DNA of 23,123 nt from Aminipila sp051883075. Lineage in GTDB: Bacteria > Bacillota > Clostridia > Peptostreptococcales > Anaerovoracaceae. Location of the stretch: positions 1-23,123 of the forward strand of contig JBJETA010000015.1 of the NCBI GenBank assembly GCA_051883075.1, given 5' to 3'. Of this stretch, positions 7,826-15,132 are shown in pieces; positions within the stretch are counted from its first letter, which is position 1, and each line of letters starts with the position of its first letter. Position numbers and translations under genes: made by a program. The notes beneath the pieces were generated by a model. The model saw nothing but the letters and a program-made list of their open reading frames with translations, had not been told where the DNA came from and did not search any database.

Positions 7826-7854
7826 ATAATAAACTATTGGCACGGTTTTTGCAA
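7826..7854 (-). promoter_or_regulatory. Possible sigma-A promoter of the regulator gene
   Basis: Minus strand reads TTGCAA (7854-7849), 17 bases, TATTAT (7831-7826). The predicted start is near 7819, about 54 bases before the ATG at 7765. It completely overlaps the plus-strand sigma-54 promoter of kal. Confidence 0.5.
7838..7852 (+). promoter_or_regulatory. Sigma-54 promoter of kal
   Basis: TGGCAC-GGTTT-TTGC, a consensus -24/-12 element with GG and GC 10 bases apart. The predicted start is near 7864, about 70 bases before the kal ATG. It closely resembles the element at 5433-5447 on the other strand. Confidence 0.92.
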
Positions 7855-7933
7855 TTATTATTTATGTCCTTTTTGGACACGACATTATTTTATTTTAGTC
7901 TAAAATATATTTTATAAAAAGGAGATTGTTATA

Positions 7934-8323
7934 ATGGAAAAAGTTTCATCAACATTAAGATTAAGAATGTCACACAAAGATGCTCACTACGGTGGAAGCT
8001 TAGTTGACGGTGCACATATGGTTCACCTTTTCGGAGACCTTGCTACTGAATTATTAATCAAGGTAGATGGAGACGAAGGTCTTTTCTTAAGATATGACGA
8101 AGTTGAATTCTTAGCACCTACATATGCCGGTGACTACATTGAAGTTTACGGAGAAATCACAAAGATGGGTAACACTTCAAGAACTATGGAATTCGTAGCA
8201 AAGAAGGTTGTTGCTGCAAGACCTGACATCAGCCCATCAGCTGCTGATTCACTTGAAGAACCAATCATCGTTGCAAGAGCTAAGGGTGTTTGCGTTACTC
8301 CAAAGGATTCACAGAGAAAATAA
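7934..8323 (+). CDS. kal: 3-aminobutyryl-CoA ammonia lyase (Kal)
   Basis: 129 residues, the family length. A small hotdog-fold protein with the characteristic N-terminus (RLRMSHKDAHYGGSLVDGA) and an LAPTYAGDYIEVYGEI strand block. It removes ammonia from L-3-aminobutyryl-CoA to give crotonyl-CoA, late in lysine fermentation, feeding butyrate formation. AAAAAGGAG precedes the ATG with good spacing. It is transcribed alone from the sigma-54 promoter at 7838, divergent from the regulator. Arginine codons are all AGA and leucine codons mostly TTA, as in kdd and kamA, suggesting strong expression. In many lysine fermenters kce sits beside kal; it does not here. Confidence 0.93.
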   Translation: MEKVSSTLRLRMSHKDAHYGGSLVDGAHMVHLFGDLATELLIKVDGDEGLFLRYDEVEFLAPTYAGDYIEVYGEITKMGNTSRTMEFVAKKVVAARPDISPSAADSLEEPIIVARAKGVCVTPKDSQRK

Positions 8324-8363
8324 TTTAACACACCAAAAACAATAAAAACAACACTAATAGCGA

Positions 8364-8423
8364 ATAAGAGAAAATCGGTTTATCCGGTTTTCCTTATCAT
8401 AATTGTTCGTTTATACGAACAAT
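8364..8423 (+). other. Two stem-loops in the kal 3' region
   Basis: ATAAG-A-GAAAATCGG (8364-8378) pairs with CCGGTTTTCCTTAT (8384-8397), with one bulge and one G-U pair. ATTGTTCGT (8402-8410) pairs perfectly with ACGAACAAT (8415-8423). Neither is followed by a U-tract, so they are more likely 3' stabilising structures than terminators. Confidence 0.45.
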
Positions 8424-8446
8424 CCTTCATCATCTTTTTTATTTTT

Positions 8447-8486
8447 AAAAATGCCTCTGTTCCTCCAGAGGCATTTTTGTTTTTTG
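8447..8486. terminator. Intrinsic terminator between kal and the convergent small gene
   Basis: AAAAATGCCTCTG (8447-8459) pairs with CAGAGGCATTTTT (8466-8478) around a 6-base loop, followed on the plus strand by GTTTTTTG. The stem ends in TTTTT on the minus strand too, so it can serve both converging genes. Confidence 0.85.
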
Positions 8487-8513
8487 TTTTTAAATTTCAA
8501 ATTAAAACAGCCG

Positions 8514-8732
8514 CTATTTTGATGCGGCCGTCTGTTCCAATATCTCTTTATATGTGAGTTTTTTCTTTCCTTCTCCGATTTTTACCCCCGCTGCCTCTTT
8601 AACACTTCCGCGCAGCTCTTTAAGTATATTCTGACCCTGCAGCTCCAGTTCCTCTCGCCGTCTGTCAAATTCCTGTTTACTGTAATCATCACCCTCGGGC
8701 AGAAACAGTTTATCTCCCACATTTATATACAT
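8514..8732 (-). CDS. Small hypothetical protein (72 residues)
   Basis: I do not recognise this protein. The preferred start is the ATG at 8732 (MYINVGDKLFLPEG), 9 bases after an AGAGAGGA Shine-Dalgarno. A start at 8789 would give 91 residues and overlap the pyrophosphatase gene, but lacks a clear ribosome site. The product is soluble, charged and probably largely helical in the middle (residues 18-45), with a lysine-rich GEGKKKLTYKEILEQ segment near the end. It follows the pyrophosphatase by 40 bases and ends before the shared terminator, so it is probably co-transcribed with that gene. Confidence 0.6.
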   Translation of the reverse strand: MYINVGDKLFLPEGDDYSKQEFDRRREELELQGQNILKELRGSVKEAAGVKIGEGKKKLTYKEILEQTAASK

Positions 8733-8772
8733 AACCGTCTTTCCTCTCTGTATCTCACAATAATATCCGTTT

Positions 8773-10425
8773 TTACTTCTGCATGGCATTAATCAGTACC
8801 GGAATAAGCTGTTTCTTTCGGGATACCACGTCCTTTATCATCATGGAATGTTCACCCGCACCGTCGCCAAAGGCTTTAGCCACAATTTCTCCTGCATTTT
8901 CACCTACATAAAGAAGTTCCGTAACCTCCCCGATAATGTCCGTAAGCATAAAGAACAGCATATCCGCACTTGAGGTTTTGATAGCATTCTGCATAAACTC
9001 CAAAAGTCTTGGCTTTAATGCCGCCAGCTCCTGCGCCTCCATGGAAGAAATCTGTCCCGCCCCGAACTTAATACCACTGCTTGTAAACTTCTTGTAATCC
9101 TGATAAAAAATCTCTTCAGTAGTCTTATCCTTAAGCGAGCTTCCGGCATGAAACATATTTTCCGCATGCTTGTCAAGCTCTATACCTGCTATATCCGCAA
9201 GTCTTTCAGCAGCCAGCCTGTCCAGCGGAGTACAGGTAGGTGACCGGAACATCAAAGTGTCCGATAAAATAGCAGAACACAAAAGCCCTGCTATAGCTTT
9301 ATCTATTTTTACATTCTGCTCATCATACATCTGATATATAATAGTTGCCGTACAGCCCAGAGGCTGATTTCTGAAATAAACGGGAGCTACGGTTTCAATG
9401 CTTCCAAGTCTGTGATGATCAATGATTTCAAGAATCTCAGCCTCTTCAATACCGTCCACCGCCTGTGCCTTCTCGTTGTGGTCAACAAGAATAATCTTCT
9501 TACCCGGTATATTTATGAGCGAACGCCTCGAAAGCATTCCTTTATAGTTTCCGTCTTTATCCAGTACCGGAAAATCCCTGTGTCTTATCTTTGTTACAGT
9601 GTCCTTCATATCGCTGACAAAGTCTTCTTCACTGAAGCTCACGATATTCTCTTTTTTCATAAAATATTCTATAGGTGTGCTCTGGTTTATAATTCTTGCA
9701 GCCGCATAAGTGGCATAATCAGTAGCTATAATCCTGCAGCCGCTCTTTTCCGCAAGCTTCTTTATTGTCTTTGATACCGAAGAGCCCGCACATACAACGA
9801 TACATCCGGCGTTCATCTCTATTGCACACAAATGCGATTCAAAGCGGTTTCCTGTCAGGAGAATGTCCCCGTCCTCGATAAATTCCTCCATAATATCCGG
9901 ATTCGCCGCACCTACAAGAATTTTACCCTTTTCTACCACACCCTCTTCTTCACCTACTATCATGGTTCCTTCAAGGGTGTCCAGTATATTTTTATATGGT
10001 GTTTTTGATAATGACAGAATTTCCGTTTCAAACACATCCATATTTGCGGTGGCGATATCATTTACCGATATTATGCCCTCAAGCTTTCCCTCCGCCACAA
10101 CCGGAAGTGTCACATTCGAAGTATCCTTCATCATGTTCCACGCATTTTTAAGGGAAAGTTTTTTATCTATACCTTCAATAGGCTTTATCTCCACATCCTT
10201 TATCTGCGTACCCACATCAGATACAAACTTTGGAGGCTCTGTTCCAAAGGTTTCCAGAACGTACTTTGTTTCATTGTTTATCTGTCCCGCTCTTCTCGGC
10301 TCATAACAGGCTGTCTTTCCGTCTCTCTCCGCAATTCTGTTTTTAAGATGCGCATAAGCTATTGCCGAACATATGGAATCTGTATCGGGATTTTTATGTC
10401 CTATTACAAAAATTGTCCTTTCCAA
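8773..10425 (-). CDS. ppaC: Manganese-dependent inorganic pyrophosphatase with CBS and DRTGG domains
   Basis: About 550 residues, matching CBS-containing family II pyrophosphatases, which hydrolyse PPi to phosphate in the cytosol. The DHH domain starts at once (GHKNPDTDS, with H10, D14 and D16 as metal ligands). A regulatory insert follows, with a CBS motif, a DRTGG-like region and a second CBS motif (FPVLDKDGNYKGMLSR). The catalytic domain then resumes with VDHNE and IDHHRLG, ending in a DHHA2 domain. In this family the CBS pair binds adenine nucleotides and tunes activity. The start chosen is TTG at 10425, 9 bases after AGGAGG; an ATG at 10446 has the Shine-Dalgarno inside its own reading frame and is less likely. 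Confidence 0.93.
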   Translation of the reverse strand: MERTIFVIGHKNPDTDSICSAIAYAHLKNRIAERDGKTACYEPRRAGQINNETKYVLETFGTEPPKFVSDVGTQIKDVEIKPIEGIDKKLSLKNAWNMMKDTSNVTLPVVAEGKLEGIISVNDIATANMDVFETEILSLSKTPYKNILDTLEGTMIVGEEEGVVEKGKILVGAANPDIMEEFIEDGDILLTGNRFESHLCAIEMNAGCIVVCAGSSVSKTIKKLAEKSGCRIIATDYATYAAARIINQSTPIEYFMKKENIVSFSEEDFVSDMKDTVTKIRHRDFPVLDKDGNYKGMLSRRSLINIPGKKIILVDHNEKAQAVDGIEEAEILEIIDHHRLGSIETVAPVYFRNQPLGCTATIIYQMYDEQNVKIDKAIAGLLCSAILSDTLMFRSPTCTPLDRLAAERLADIAGIELDKHAENMFHAGSSLKDKTTEEIFYQDYKKFTSSGIKFGAGQISSMEAQELAALKPRLLEFMQNAIKTSSADMLFFMLTDIIGEVTELLYVGENAGEIVAKAFGDGAGEHSMMIKDVVSRKKQLIPVLINAMQK

Positions 10426-10481
10426 AGAAAATTTCCTCCTTTTCATTTACTTCAATGCAGGGTGTTTCATCATTTGAACTA

Positions 10482-10510
10482 AGTATACATTTTCACAAAA
10501 TAACCGTCAA
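10482..10510 (-). promoter_or_regulatory. Sigma-A promoter of the pyrophosphatase gene
   Basis: Minus strand reads TTGACG (10510-10505), exactly 17 bases, TATACT (10487-10482). The predicted start is near 10475, about 50 bases before the TTG start codon. Confidence 0.8.
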
Positions 10511-10567
10511 TGCGCCTGGCTACCATTTTTTCAGACATTTCGCCAATTTCCCCCGAATTACGACATA

Positions 10568-11884
10568 CTATACAATCAGCTCATATATCCCCGTCAGGCC
10601 TTCTTTCTCCACCCTTTGTCTGATTTCTTCACGGTCAGTGCTATACAGTCCTTTTTCTTTCATCCGTTTAAAATATTCCGCACCCGCAAATGTAAATCTT
10701 GTTTTCAATCCTTCTTCAGACCTCATCTGCGATTTTGCAAATGCCACCAGATCTCCTATTGCCAGAGTATCCGGCAATATCAGTTCTTCCGCACCCGCAA
10801 GATATCTGACACAATTGTTTCCCGCCAAGCTGCCTGTTGAGATAGCTTCTGTATGACCTACAAAAAGTCCTGATTTTTCTCCCCCGCAGAAAAGATTTTC
10901 CACACCTGAGACCTGCATATTGGTTTCCCGTTCCGTCACAGACAAATACCTTATGGAATTTCCTTTTCCGCCCGCATATGGATCTGCATATCTGGCGTTT
11001 TCAAAGCCCTTTATTTTTCTCAGCTTCTCAAGAGGGTAAAACGGGGTCATTATCTTGGCATATCCGGTATCAAGCAGTATGATGTTTTCGGCATACTCTC
11101 CCAGGGCATACTGCTGGCAGACCTTCATATCAAGCTTTTTTCTACGGAAATCCTCTTCCTCATCCTGTACCGGTATGACAGCCACTCCCTTTTCGTCCAG
11201 TTCCCTTCTTATTTCTTCTGACAATGTCGCTTTTTCAAGCTTTCCCGAACCGCTGAACGCTCCGTAGGAACCATCTTTCCGCATCCCCATCAAATCAGCG
11301 GCACCTGCCTTCTGTGATATGCTTACTCTGGGTCCAAAGGCAGGACATCTCAAAATGCACATGCAGCAGCCGTTTCCGTATGTAACGCAGTTTCCCATAG
11401 GGCCCGTGCTTCCTGTACATTCCACAAAAGCATCTGCCTCCATGATTTCTGTTTTCAGTTCTGTATACGCCGCAGTATCCGACGGCACAGCCACAAGGCT
11501 TTCTATCCTGCCGTCTTTCGTCAGATTTACGTCTATAACCCTTGTCGTAAGTCTTACCTGTATCCCCATTTTTTTCAGCAGTCTTCGCACCTCAGGCTCA
11601 ACCTTCATGACATCATAAAGACTTGCATGCTTATGCCCCGGAAAATCTATATCTGTATGCCTTGAGCATCTATCGGTAATGTCAAACAGTTCCCAGGCCC
11701 CCAAAGCAATGTTTTCCTCCGCCGCAGTATACCTGCCGTTATTCCGCATGATTCCGCCTACATTCCCCAGCCCGAGAAGCAGGTCTGTTTTTTCAACAAC
11801 AGTTACAGAAGCACCCGCTTTCTTCGCCGCAATTGCTGCCGCACAGCCGCTCCAGCCTCCGCCTATGACTATAACCTTATACAT
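10568..11884 (-). CDS. FAD-dependent oxidoreductase, GidA-like
   Basis: 438 residues from the ATG at 11884. The N-terminal dinucleotide fold has GGGWSG at 8-13 followed by the acid VVEK, and the C-terminal segment (LFCGGEKSGLFVGHTEAISTGSLAGNN) resembles the FAD-binding end of GidA/TrmFO-type flavoproteins. A cysteine cluster, CCMCILRC (173-180), lies mid-protein and could bind a metal cluster or form redox disulfides. The substrate is unknown and I do not assign a tRNA-modification role. A GTG at 11938 would add 18 residues, but these are coded by a hairpin, and the GGGGGG Shine-Dalgarno fits the ATG. It follows the receiver/GGDEF gene by 81 bases. Confidence 0.8.
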   Translation of the reverse strand: MYKVIVIGGGWSGCAAAIAAKKAGASVTVVEKTDLLLGLGNVGGIMRNNGRYTAAEENIALGAWELFDITDRCSRHTDIDFPGHKHASLYDVMKVEPEVRRLLKKMGIQVRLTTRVIDVNLTKDGRIESLVAVPSDTAAYTELKTEIMEADAFVECTGSTGPMGNCVTYGNGCCMCILRCPAFGPRVSISQKAGAADLMGMRKDGSYGAFSGSGKLEKATLSEEIRRELDEKGVAVIPVQDEEEDFRRKKLDMKVCQQYALGEYAENIILLDTGYAKIMTPFYPLEKLRKIKGFENARYADPYAGGKGNSIRYLSVTERETNMQVSGVENLFCGGEKSGLFVGHTEAISTGSLAGNNCVRYLAGAEELILPDTLAIGDLVAFAKSQMRSEEGLKTRFTFAGAEYFKRMKEKGLYSTDREEIRQRVEKEGLTGIYELIV

Positions 11885-11887
11885 AAA

Positions 11888-11949
11888 AATAAGCCCCCCT
11901 GATTCAAAATATGCACATATAAGCATATTCCGAATCACGAGGGCTTATT
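11888..11949 (-). promoter_or_regulatory. Long hairpin covering the FAD gene ribosome site
   Basis: AATAAGCCC (11888-11896) pairs with GGGCTTATT (11941-11949), TGATTC (11900-11905) with GAATCA (11932-11937), and AATATGC (11908-11914) with GCATATT (11923-11929). This makes 22 pairs broken by 3x3 and 2x2 internal loops around an 8-base loop. On the minus strand the 3' arm holds the GGGGGG Shine-Dalgarno and runs into TTATTTTT just before the ATG. It may be a terminator for the upstream gene, a translational lock, or both. Confidence 0.6.
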
Positions 11950-11965
11950 CCCTTAAGTTTTTTAT

Positions 11966-12904
11966 TTATTCCTTCATGCTGTAAAACGCAATGCCGTTTT
12001 TGCCGCCTGTTTTAACGCTGTGAAGTGCTTTTTCAGCCGCAAAATATACTGCGCTGAAGCAGTTTCCTGCCTCCAGCATCATCGCAATACCAACAGACAT
12101 TGTTATGCCGTGAAACTTGTTTTCGGCAAGCACTTCCCTTACAGAGTCCGTAACAGCTTTTACCTTCGCTTCTACTTCTTCCTTAAGTGTAACATCAGGG
12201 AAATACATGATAAATTCATTTGCGCCGCCTCTTGCTGCAATATCATTTTCCTCTGTACATTTTTTTATGCACTCACCTACCGCTTTCAGACATGCATCTC
12301 CTCTTTCATAGCCAAGAGCATCATTGAGAACCCTGAAATCATCCAGATCTATAACAGCCATCGCACCGGTCAGCGTAAATTCATCTATCTCAGAATTTAC
12401 CTTCTGTTCAATGTACATTCTGCTCCACAGCCCTGTAAGCGGATCAACGCTGTTTGAAAATACGGTTATAATCTGTGCAGTAAGCTTCTCAAGCTGCTCA
12501 GTTTTGTTTTTTACCTGTTTTTCAAGGTCGGTTCTTAAGGCTTCAAGTTCAAGGACAATCTTTATACGCTGTCTCATAACCGGTTCATTAAACGGCTTTG
12601 TTATAAAGTCTCTCGCCCCTAAATCAAGGCACGCCTTTTCAACCTCATGATTGGCAACACCTGTTAAAAAGATAATCGGAATCCGTGCAGTTCTCGGATG
12701 TCTTTTTAGAATCTTCATAGTATTGATTCCATCCAGATCCGGCATTTCTATATCAAGCAGGATTAAATCAACAGGGTGAGTTTTTGCATATTCAATTCCT
12801 TCTTTACCGTTAAGTTTTGTTATTACCTCATATTCTTTCTCCAAAGCCTGCTGGACTATCAGCAGGTTAAACTGGCTGTCGTCTATTGCCAAAATTTTTT
12901 TCAT
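11966..12904 (-). CDS. Receiver domain protein with degenerate GGDEF domain
   Basis: 312 residues. Residues 1-120 form a response-regulator receiver with the acidic pocket D8/D9, phospho-acceptor D51 (LLDIEMPD), T81 and K103 (TKPF). A coiled-coil-like helix follows (about 120-150), then a GGDEF-type domain from DPLTGLW (154-160) through IDLDDF (185-190). The signature reads RGGANEF (225-231), aligning as GANEF in place of GG(D/E)EF: the second glycine and the acidic metal/catalytic residue are lost. It is therefore probably not an active diguanylate cyclase and may act by binding or dimerisation. It follows the ThrE-like pair by 31 bases and precedes the FAD gene, suggesting an operon. No partner kinase is visible. 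Confidence 0.88.
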   Translation of the reverse strand: MKKILAIDDSQFNLLIVQQALEKEYEVITKLNGKEGIEYAKTHPVDLILLDIEMPDLDGINTMKILKRHPRTARIPIIFLTGVANHEVEKACLDLGARDFITKPFNEPVMRQRIKIVLELEALRTDLEKQVKNKTEQLEKLTAQIITVFSNSVDPLTGLWSRMYIEQKVNSEIDEFTLTGAMAVIDLDDFRVLNDALGYERGDACLKAVGECIKKCTEENDIAARGGANEFIMYFPDVTLKEEVEAKVKAVTDSVREVLAENKFHGITMSVGIAMMLEAGNCFSAVYFAAEKALHSVKTGGKNGIAFYSMKE

Positions 12905-12935
12905 TGTTTACACCATCCTGTACTTTACCGCAAAA

Positions 12936-13400
12936 TTAAGCTCCCTTTAGGTTCTTTGTCCCTGTAAGCTTATGCTTCAAAACCAGATATATTCTGAAAA
13001 GTGATTCTTCAGTAAGAAGACCTACTGAAATAGCCCCTGCCATCAGCAGAGTTTCCGTCCCCTTCATGGCCGCCGTTTCCAGCTGCCCGTTTATTAGATA
13101 CAAAGTAGTGTAATACATCCCCGCACCGGGTACAAGAGGAATAATTCCCGGTATTATGAATACCGTTGCAGGCTCTCTGCAGAGCCTTGCATTTAAATCC
13201 GCTCCGAACCCTATCGCACAGGATGCCAGAAATCCGCCTATAAACGCACTTCCAAACTCATCCCTGAAAAAAACAAATATTGTCCAGCCTATTGCGCCTA
13301 CTATGCTTGAAAGAATTATATTTTTTCTGGGTACATGAAACAAAACCGCAAACCCTATGGTAGATAGAAAACCCAGTAAAAACTGTAAAGCGTAATTCAT
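12936..13400 (-). CDS. ThrE-type exporter, small membrane subunit
   Basis: 154 residues from the ATG at 13400, which overlaps the stop of the preceding gene as ATGA, implying translational coupling. A longer open frame to 13625 is a shadow of the upstream gene. The protein is strongly hydrophobic, with about four to five membrane segments, and carries the family block FIIPGIIPLVPGAGMYYT, typical of the C-terminal half of threonine/serine exporters (ThrE_2, formerly DUF3815). With the next gene it reconstitutes a complete ThrE-like protein split over two chains. The likely role is export of a small amino acid or organic acid across the cell membrane; the substrate here is unknown. Confidence 0.87.
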   Translation of the reverse strand: MNYALQFLLGFLSTIGFAVLFHVPRKNIILSSIVGAIGWTIFVFFRDEFGSAFIGGFLASCAIGFGADLNARLCREPATVFIIPGIIPLVPGAGMYYTTLYLINGQLETAAMKGTETLLMAGAISVGLLTEESLFRIYLVLKHKLTGTKNLKGA

Positions 13401-14179
13401 CCAAGCACACCCCCCAACATAATCCATGTTCTGAGGACAATACCTGCTCCTGCGCCAAGAGAAACCGCTATGCAGAAAGCCTCCGCCATTCTCGCAAGTC
13501 CCGACAGCATATCTCCGTTTAAAAAGTCCCTTATGGAGTTTGTTATCGCCACTCCCGGCACAAAAAGCATAAGTGCGCCGATAATGACAGGACCGTAAGA
13601 CTGTCCTATTCCCACCGAAACACATATGAGTGCCGACACAGTTGCAAATGCCGTGCAGCAGAAGCCCTTTATAAAATAATTCGTTTCAAGGAAATCAAAG
13701 CACAGCGAAAAAAGGTAGCTTGCCGCCCCAACAAGGAAGGCTGCAGGAAAATCAGCCCAGCTTCCGTCAAACATAATGCTGAAGCAGGCACAGGATACAG
13801 CTCCTATAAGGGTCCTCACCCACAGAGGGTAAGGCTTTGAATGTGATATTTTTTTAAGCCACTCCATACCTTCATCGACAGAAAGATCAGTTGTAACAAA
13901 ATCTCTGGAAAACTGATTTGTTTCGGAAATCTTTCCCAAATCTGTCTTTGTCCCTTTTATCCTCTTCAGGTATGTCATCATTTCCCCGTCTTTACCGTTG
14001 TCTACTGACAGGAACATGCCTGTCGGAGTTACAAATACCTCCACAAAAGGTATTCTGCAGGCTTTGCAGATTCTGCTTATTGTATCTTCAACTCTGTAAA
14101 TCTCCGCTCCGTTTTTCATCATTATTTCCCCTGCAAACATTGCAAGTATAATGATTTTTTTCTGCATTTGCTTTGTCAT
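13397..14179 (-). CDS. ThrE-type exporter, large subunit
   Basis: 260 residues from the ATG at 14179, with GGAGG five bases upstream. A TTG at 14194 would add five residues but places the ribosome site inside the gene. The soluble N-terminal half (about 1-110) has the family features MKNGAEIYRVEDTI and FVTPTGMFLSV; the C-terminal half carries about five membrane segments, with a central GALMLFVPGVAITNSIRD block. This is the ThrE_1 (formerly DUF1212, YjjP-like) family, which partners a ThrE_2 protein, encoded next with a 4-base overlap. It is first in a probable operon with the ThrE_2, receiver/GGDEF and possibly FAD genes, divergent from rluB. Confidence 0.88.
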   Translation of the reverse strand: MTKQMQKKIIILAMFAGEIMMKNGAEIYRVEDTISRICKACRIPFVEVFVTPTGMFLSVDNGKDGEMMTYLKRIKGTKTDLGKISETNQFSRDFVTTDLSVDEGMEWLKKISHSKPYPLWVRTLIGAVSCACFSIMFDGSWADFPAAFLVGAASYLFSLCFDFLETNYFIKGFCCTAFATVSALICVSVGIGQSYGPVIIGALMLFVPGVAITNSIRDFLNGDMLSGLARMAEAFCIAVSLGAGAGIVLRTWIMLGGVLG

Positions 14180-14283
14180 GTTCCCCTCCGTCAAAACTCT
14201 CTGTCATTCAGGCAATATGCCCATTCTTACAAAAGCAGTTCTAATCTAGTTTAACAAAAATTAACACAATTACAACACTCTCG

Positions 14284-14312
14284 TGGACTTTTTTTTATTT
14301 TTTTGATATACT
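14284..14312 (+). promoter_or_regulatory. Sigma-A promoter of rluB
   Basis: TGGACT (14284-14289), 17 bases (T-rich), TATACT (14307-14312), about 50 bases before the rluB ATG. Confidence 0.65.
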
Positions 14313-14365
14313 ACCCATACTAACCGGGATTGAAGTGATTTAAGCAGACGGAGGTAGAATAAAAA

Positions 14366-15073
14366 ATGAGATTAAACAAATATATTGCACAGGCAGGTGT
14401 GGCAAGCAGGCGCAAAGCTGATGAGCTTACAGCAAACGGCAATGTTAAAGTGAACGGTATCACCGTAAAAGAAATGGGCTATGATGTCAAAGACGGCGAT
14501 GTGGTAGAAGTAAACGGCAGACGTATAGACGGGATTTCCCAGAAACCTGTATATATCATGCTCAATAAGCCTCTTGGATATATCACATCTTCAAGTGACG
14601 AAAAGGGAAGGCTGACCGTTCAGGATCTGGTTTCGGATGTTGATGCAAGGCTTTTTTCAATAGGCAGACTTGACTATAACACTTCGGGGCTTCTCCTTAT
14701 GACAAACGACGGGGATCTGGCATACAGACTTACGCACCCTAAGCATCACATATATAAAACTTATCGTGCCAGAGTAGCAGGCGTTCTGTCAAAAGAAAAA
14801 ATCGCAAAGCTTGAACGCGGTGTGGATATCGGTGGTTTTGTCACATCAAAAGCAAAGGTAAAGGTCATCAAACAGGGTGAGCGTTCCGCAATAGTGGAAA
14901 TACAGATTTACGAGGGAAAAAACAGGCAGGTCCGAAAAATGTTCGCTGCTGTCGGCAACAAAGTCCAGGAGCTTGAAAGAATCGCTGTCGGCGATTTGCG
15001 TCTCGGAAGGCTCATGGTAGGACATTACCGCAAGCTTACGCCTCAGGAAGTGGAATATCTGAAAAACTGCTGA
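14366..15073 (+). CDS. rluB: rRNA pseudouridine synthase, RsuA/RluB family
   Basis: 235 residues. An S4 RNA-binding domain (residues 1-60, MRLNKYIAQAGVASRRKADE) is followed by the pseudouridine synthase domain with motif GRLDYNTSGLLL, whose aspartate is the catalytic residue of the family. The product isomerises a uridine in ribosomal RNA; length and N-terminus fit RluB, but RsuA and RluF cannot be fully excluded. GGAGG precedes the ATG by about 9 bases. It is transcribed alone from the promoter at 14284 and ends in a strong terminator. Confidence 0.9.
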   Translation: MRLNKYIAQAGVASRRKADELTANGNVKVNGITVKEMGYDVKDGDVVEVNGRRIDGISQKPVYIMLNKPLGYITSSSDEKGRLTVQDLVSDVDARLFSIGRLDYNTSGLLLMTNDGDLAYRLTHPKHHIYKTYRARVAGVLSKEKIAKLERGVDIGGFVTSKAKVKVIKQGERSAIVEIQIYEGKNRQVRKMFAAVGNKVQELERIAVGDLRLGRLMVGHYRKLTPQEVEYLKNC

Positions 15074-15089
15074 TAAATCTGCGGCATTC

Positions 15090-15131
15090 CCGCATTTGTC
15101 ATACCTGGCTATGGCAAATGCGGTTTTTTAT
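15090..15131 (+). terminator. Intrinsic terminator of rluB
   Basis: CCGCATTTGTCATA (15090-15103) pairs with TATGGCAAATGCGG (15110-15123), with one G-U pair and a 6-base loop, followed by TTTTTT. On the minus strand no U-tract follows, so it serves rluB only. Confidence 0.88.
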
Positions 15132-15132
15132 T

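Noticed and set aside
8733..8789. Longer version (91 residues) of the small unknown protein
   Set aside because: It would overlap the end of the pyrophosphatase gene without a visible ribosome site; the ATG at 8732 has a good one.
10426..10446. ATG at 10446 for the pyrophosphatase
   Set aside because: The AGGAGG is inside this extension and is well spaced for the TTG at 10425, where the conserved protein begins.
12020..12457. 145-residue plus-strand frame opposite the receiver/GGDEF gene
   Set aside because: Antisense to clear receiver and GGDEF motifs, with low-complexity composition typical of shadow frames.
13401..13625. N-terminal extension of the ThrE_2 frame up to 13625
   Set aside because: It overlaps the ThrE_1 gene in another frame and reads as non-membrane, cysteine/arginine-rich shadow. 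The ATGA overlap at 13397-13400 gives a proper start.
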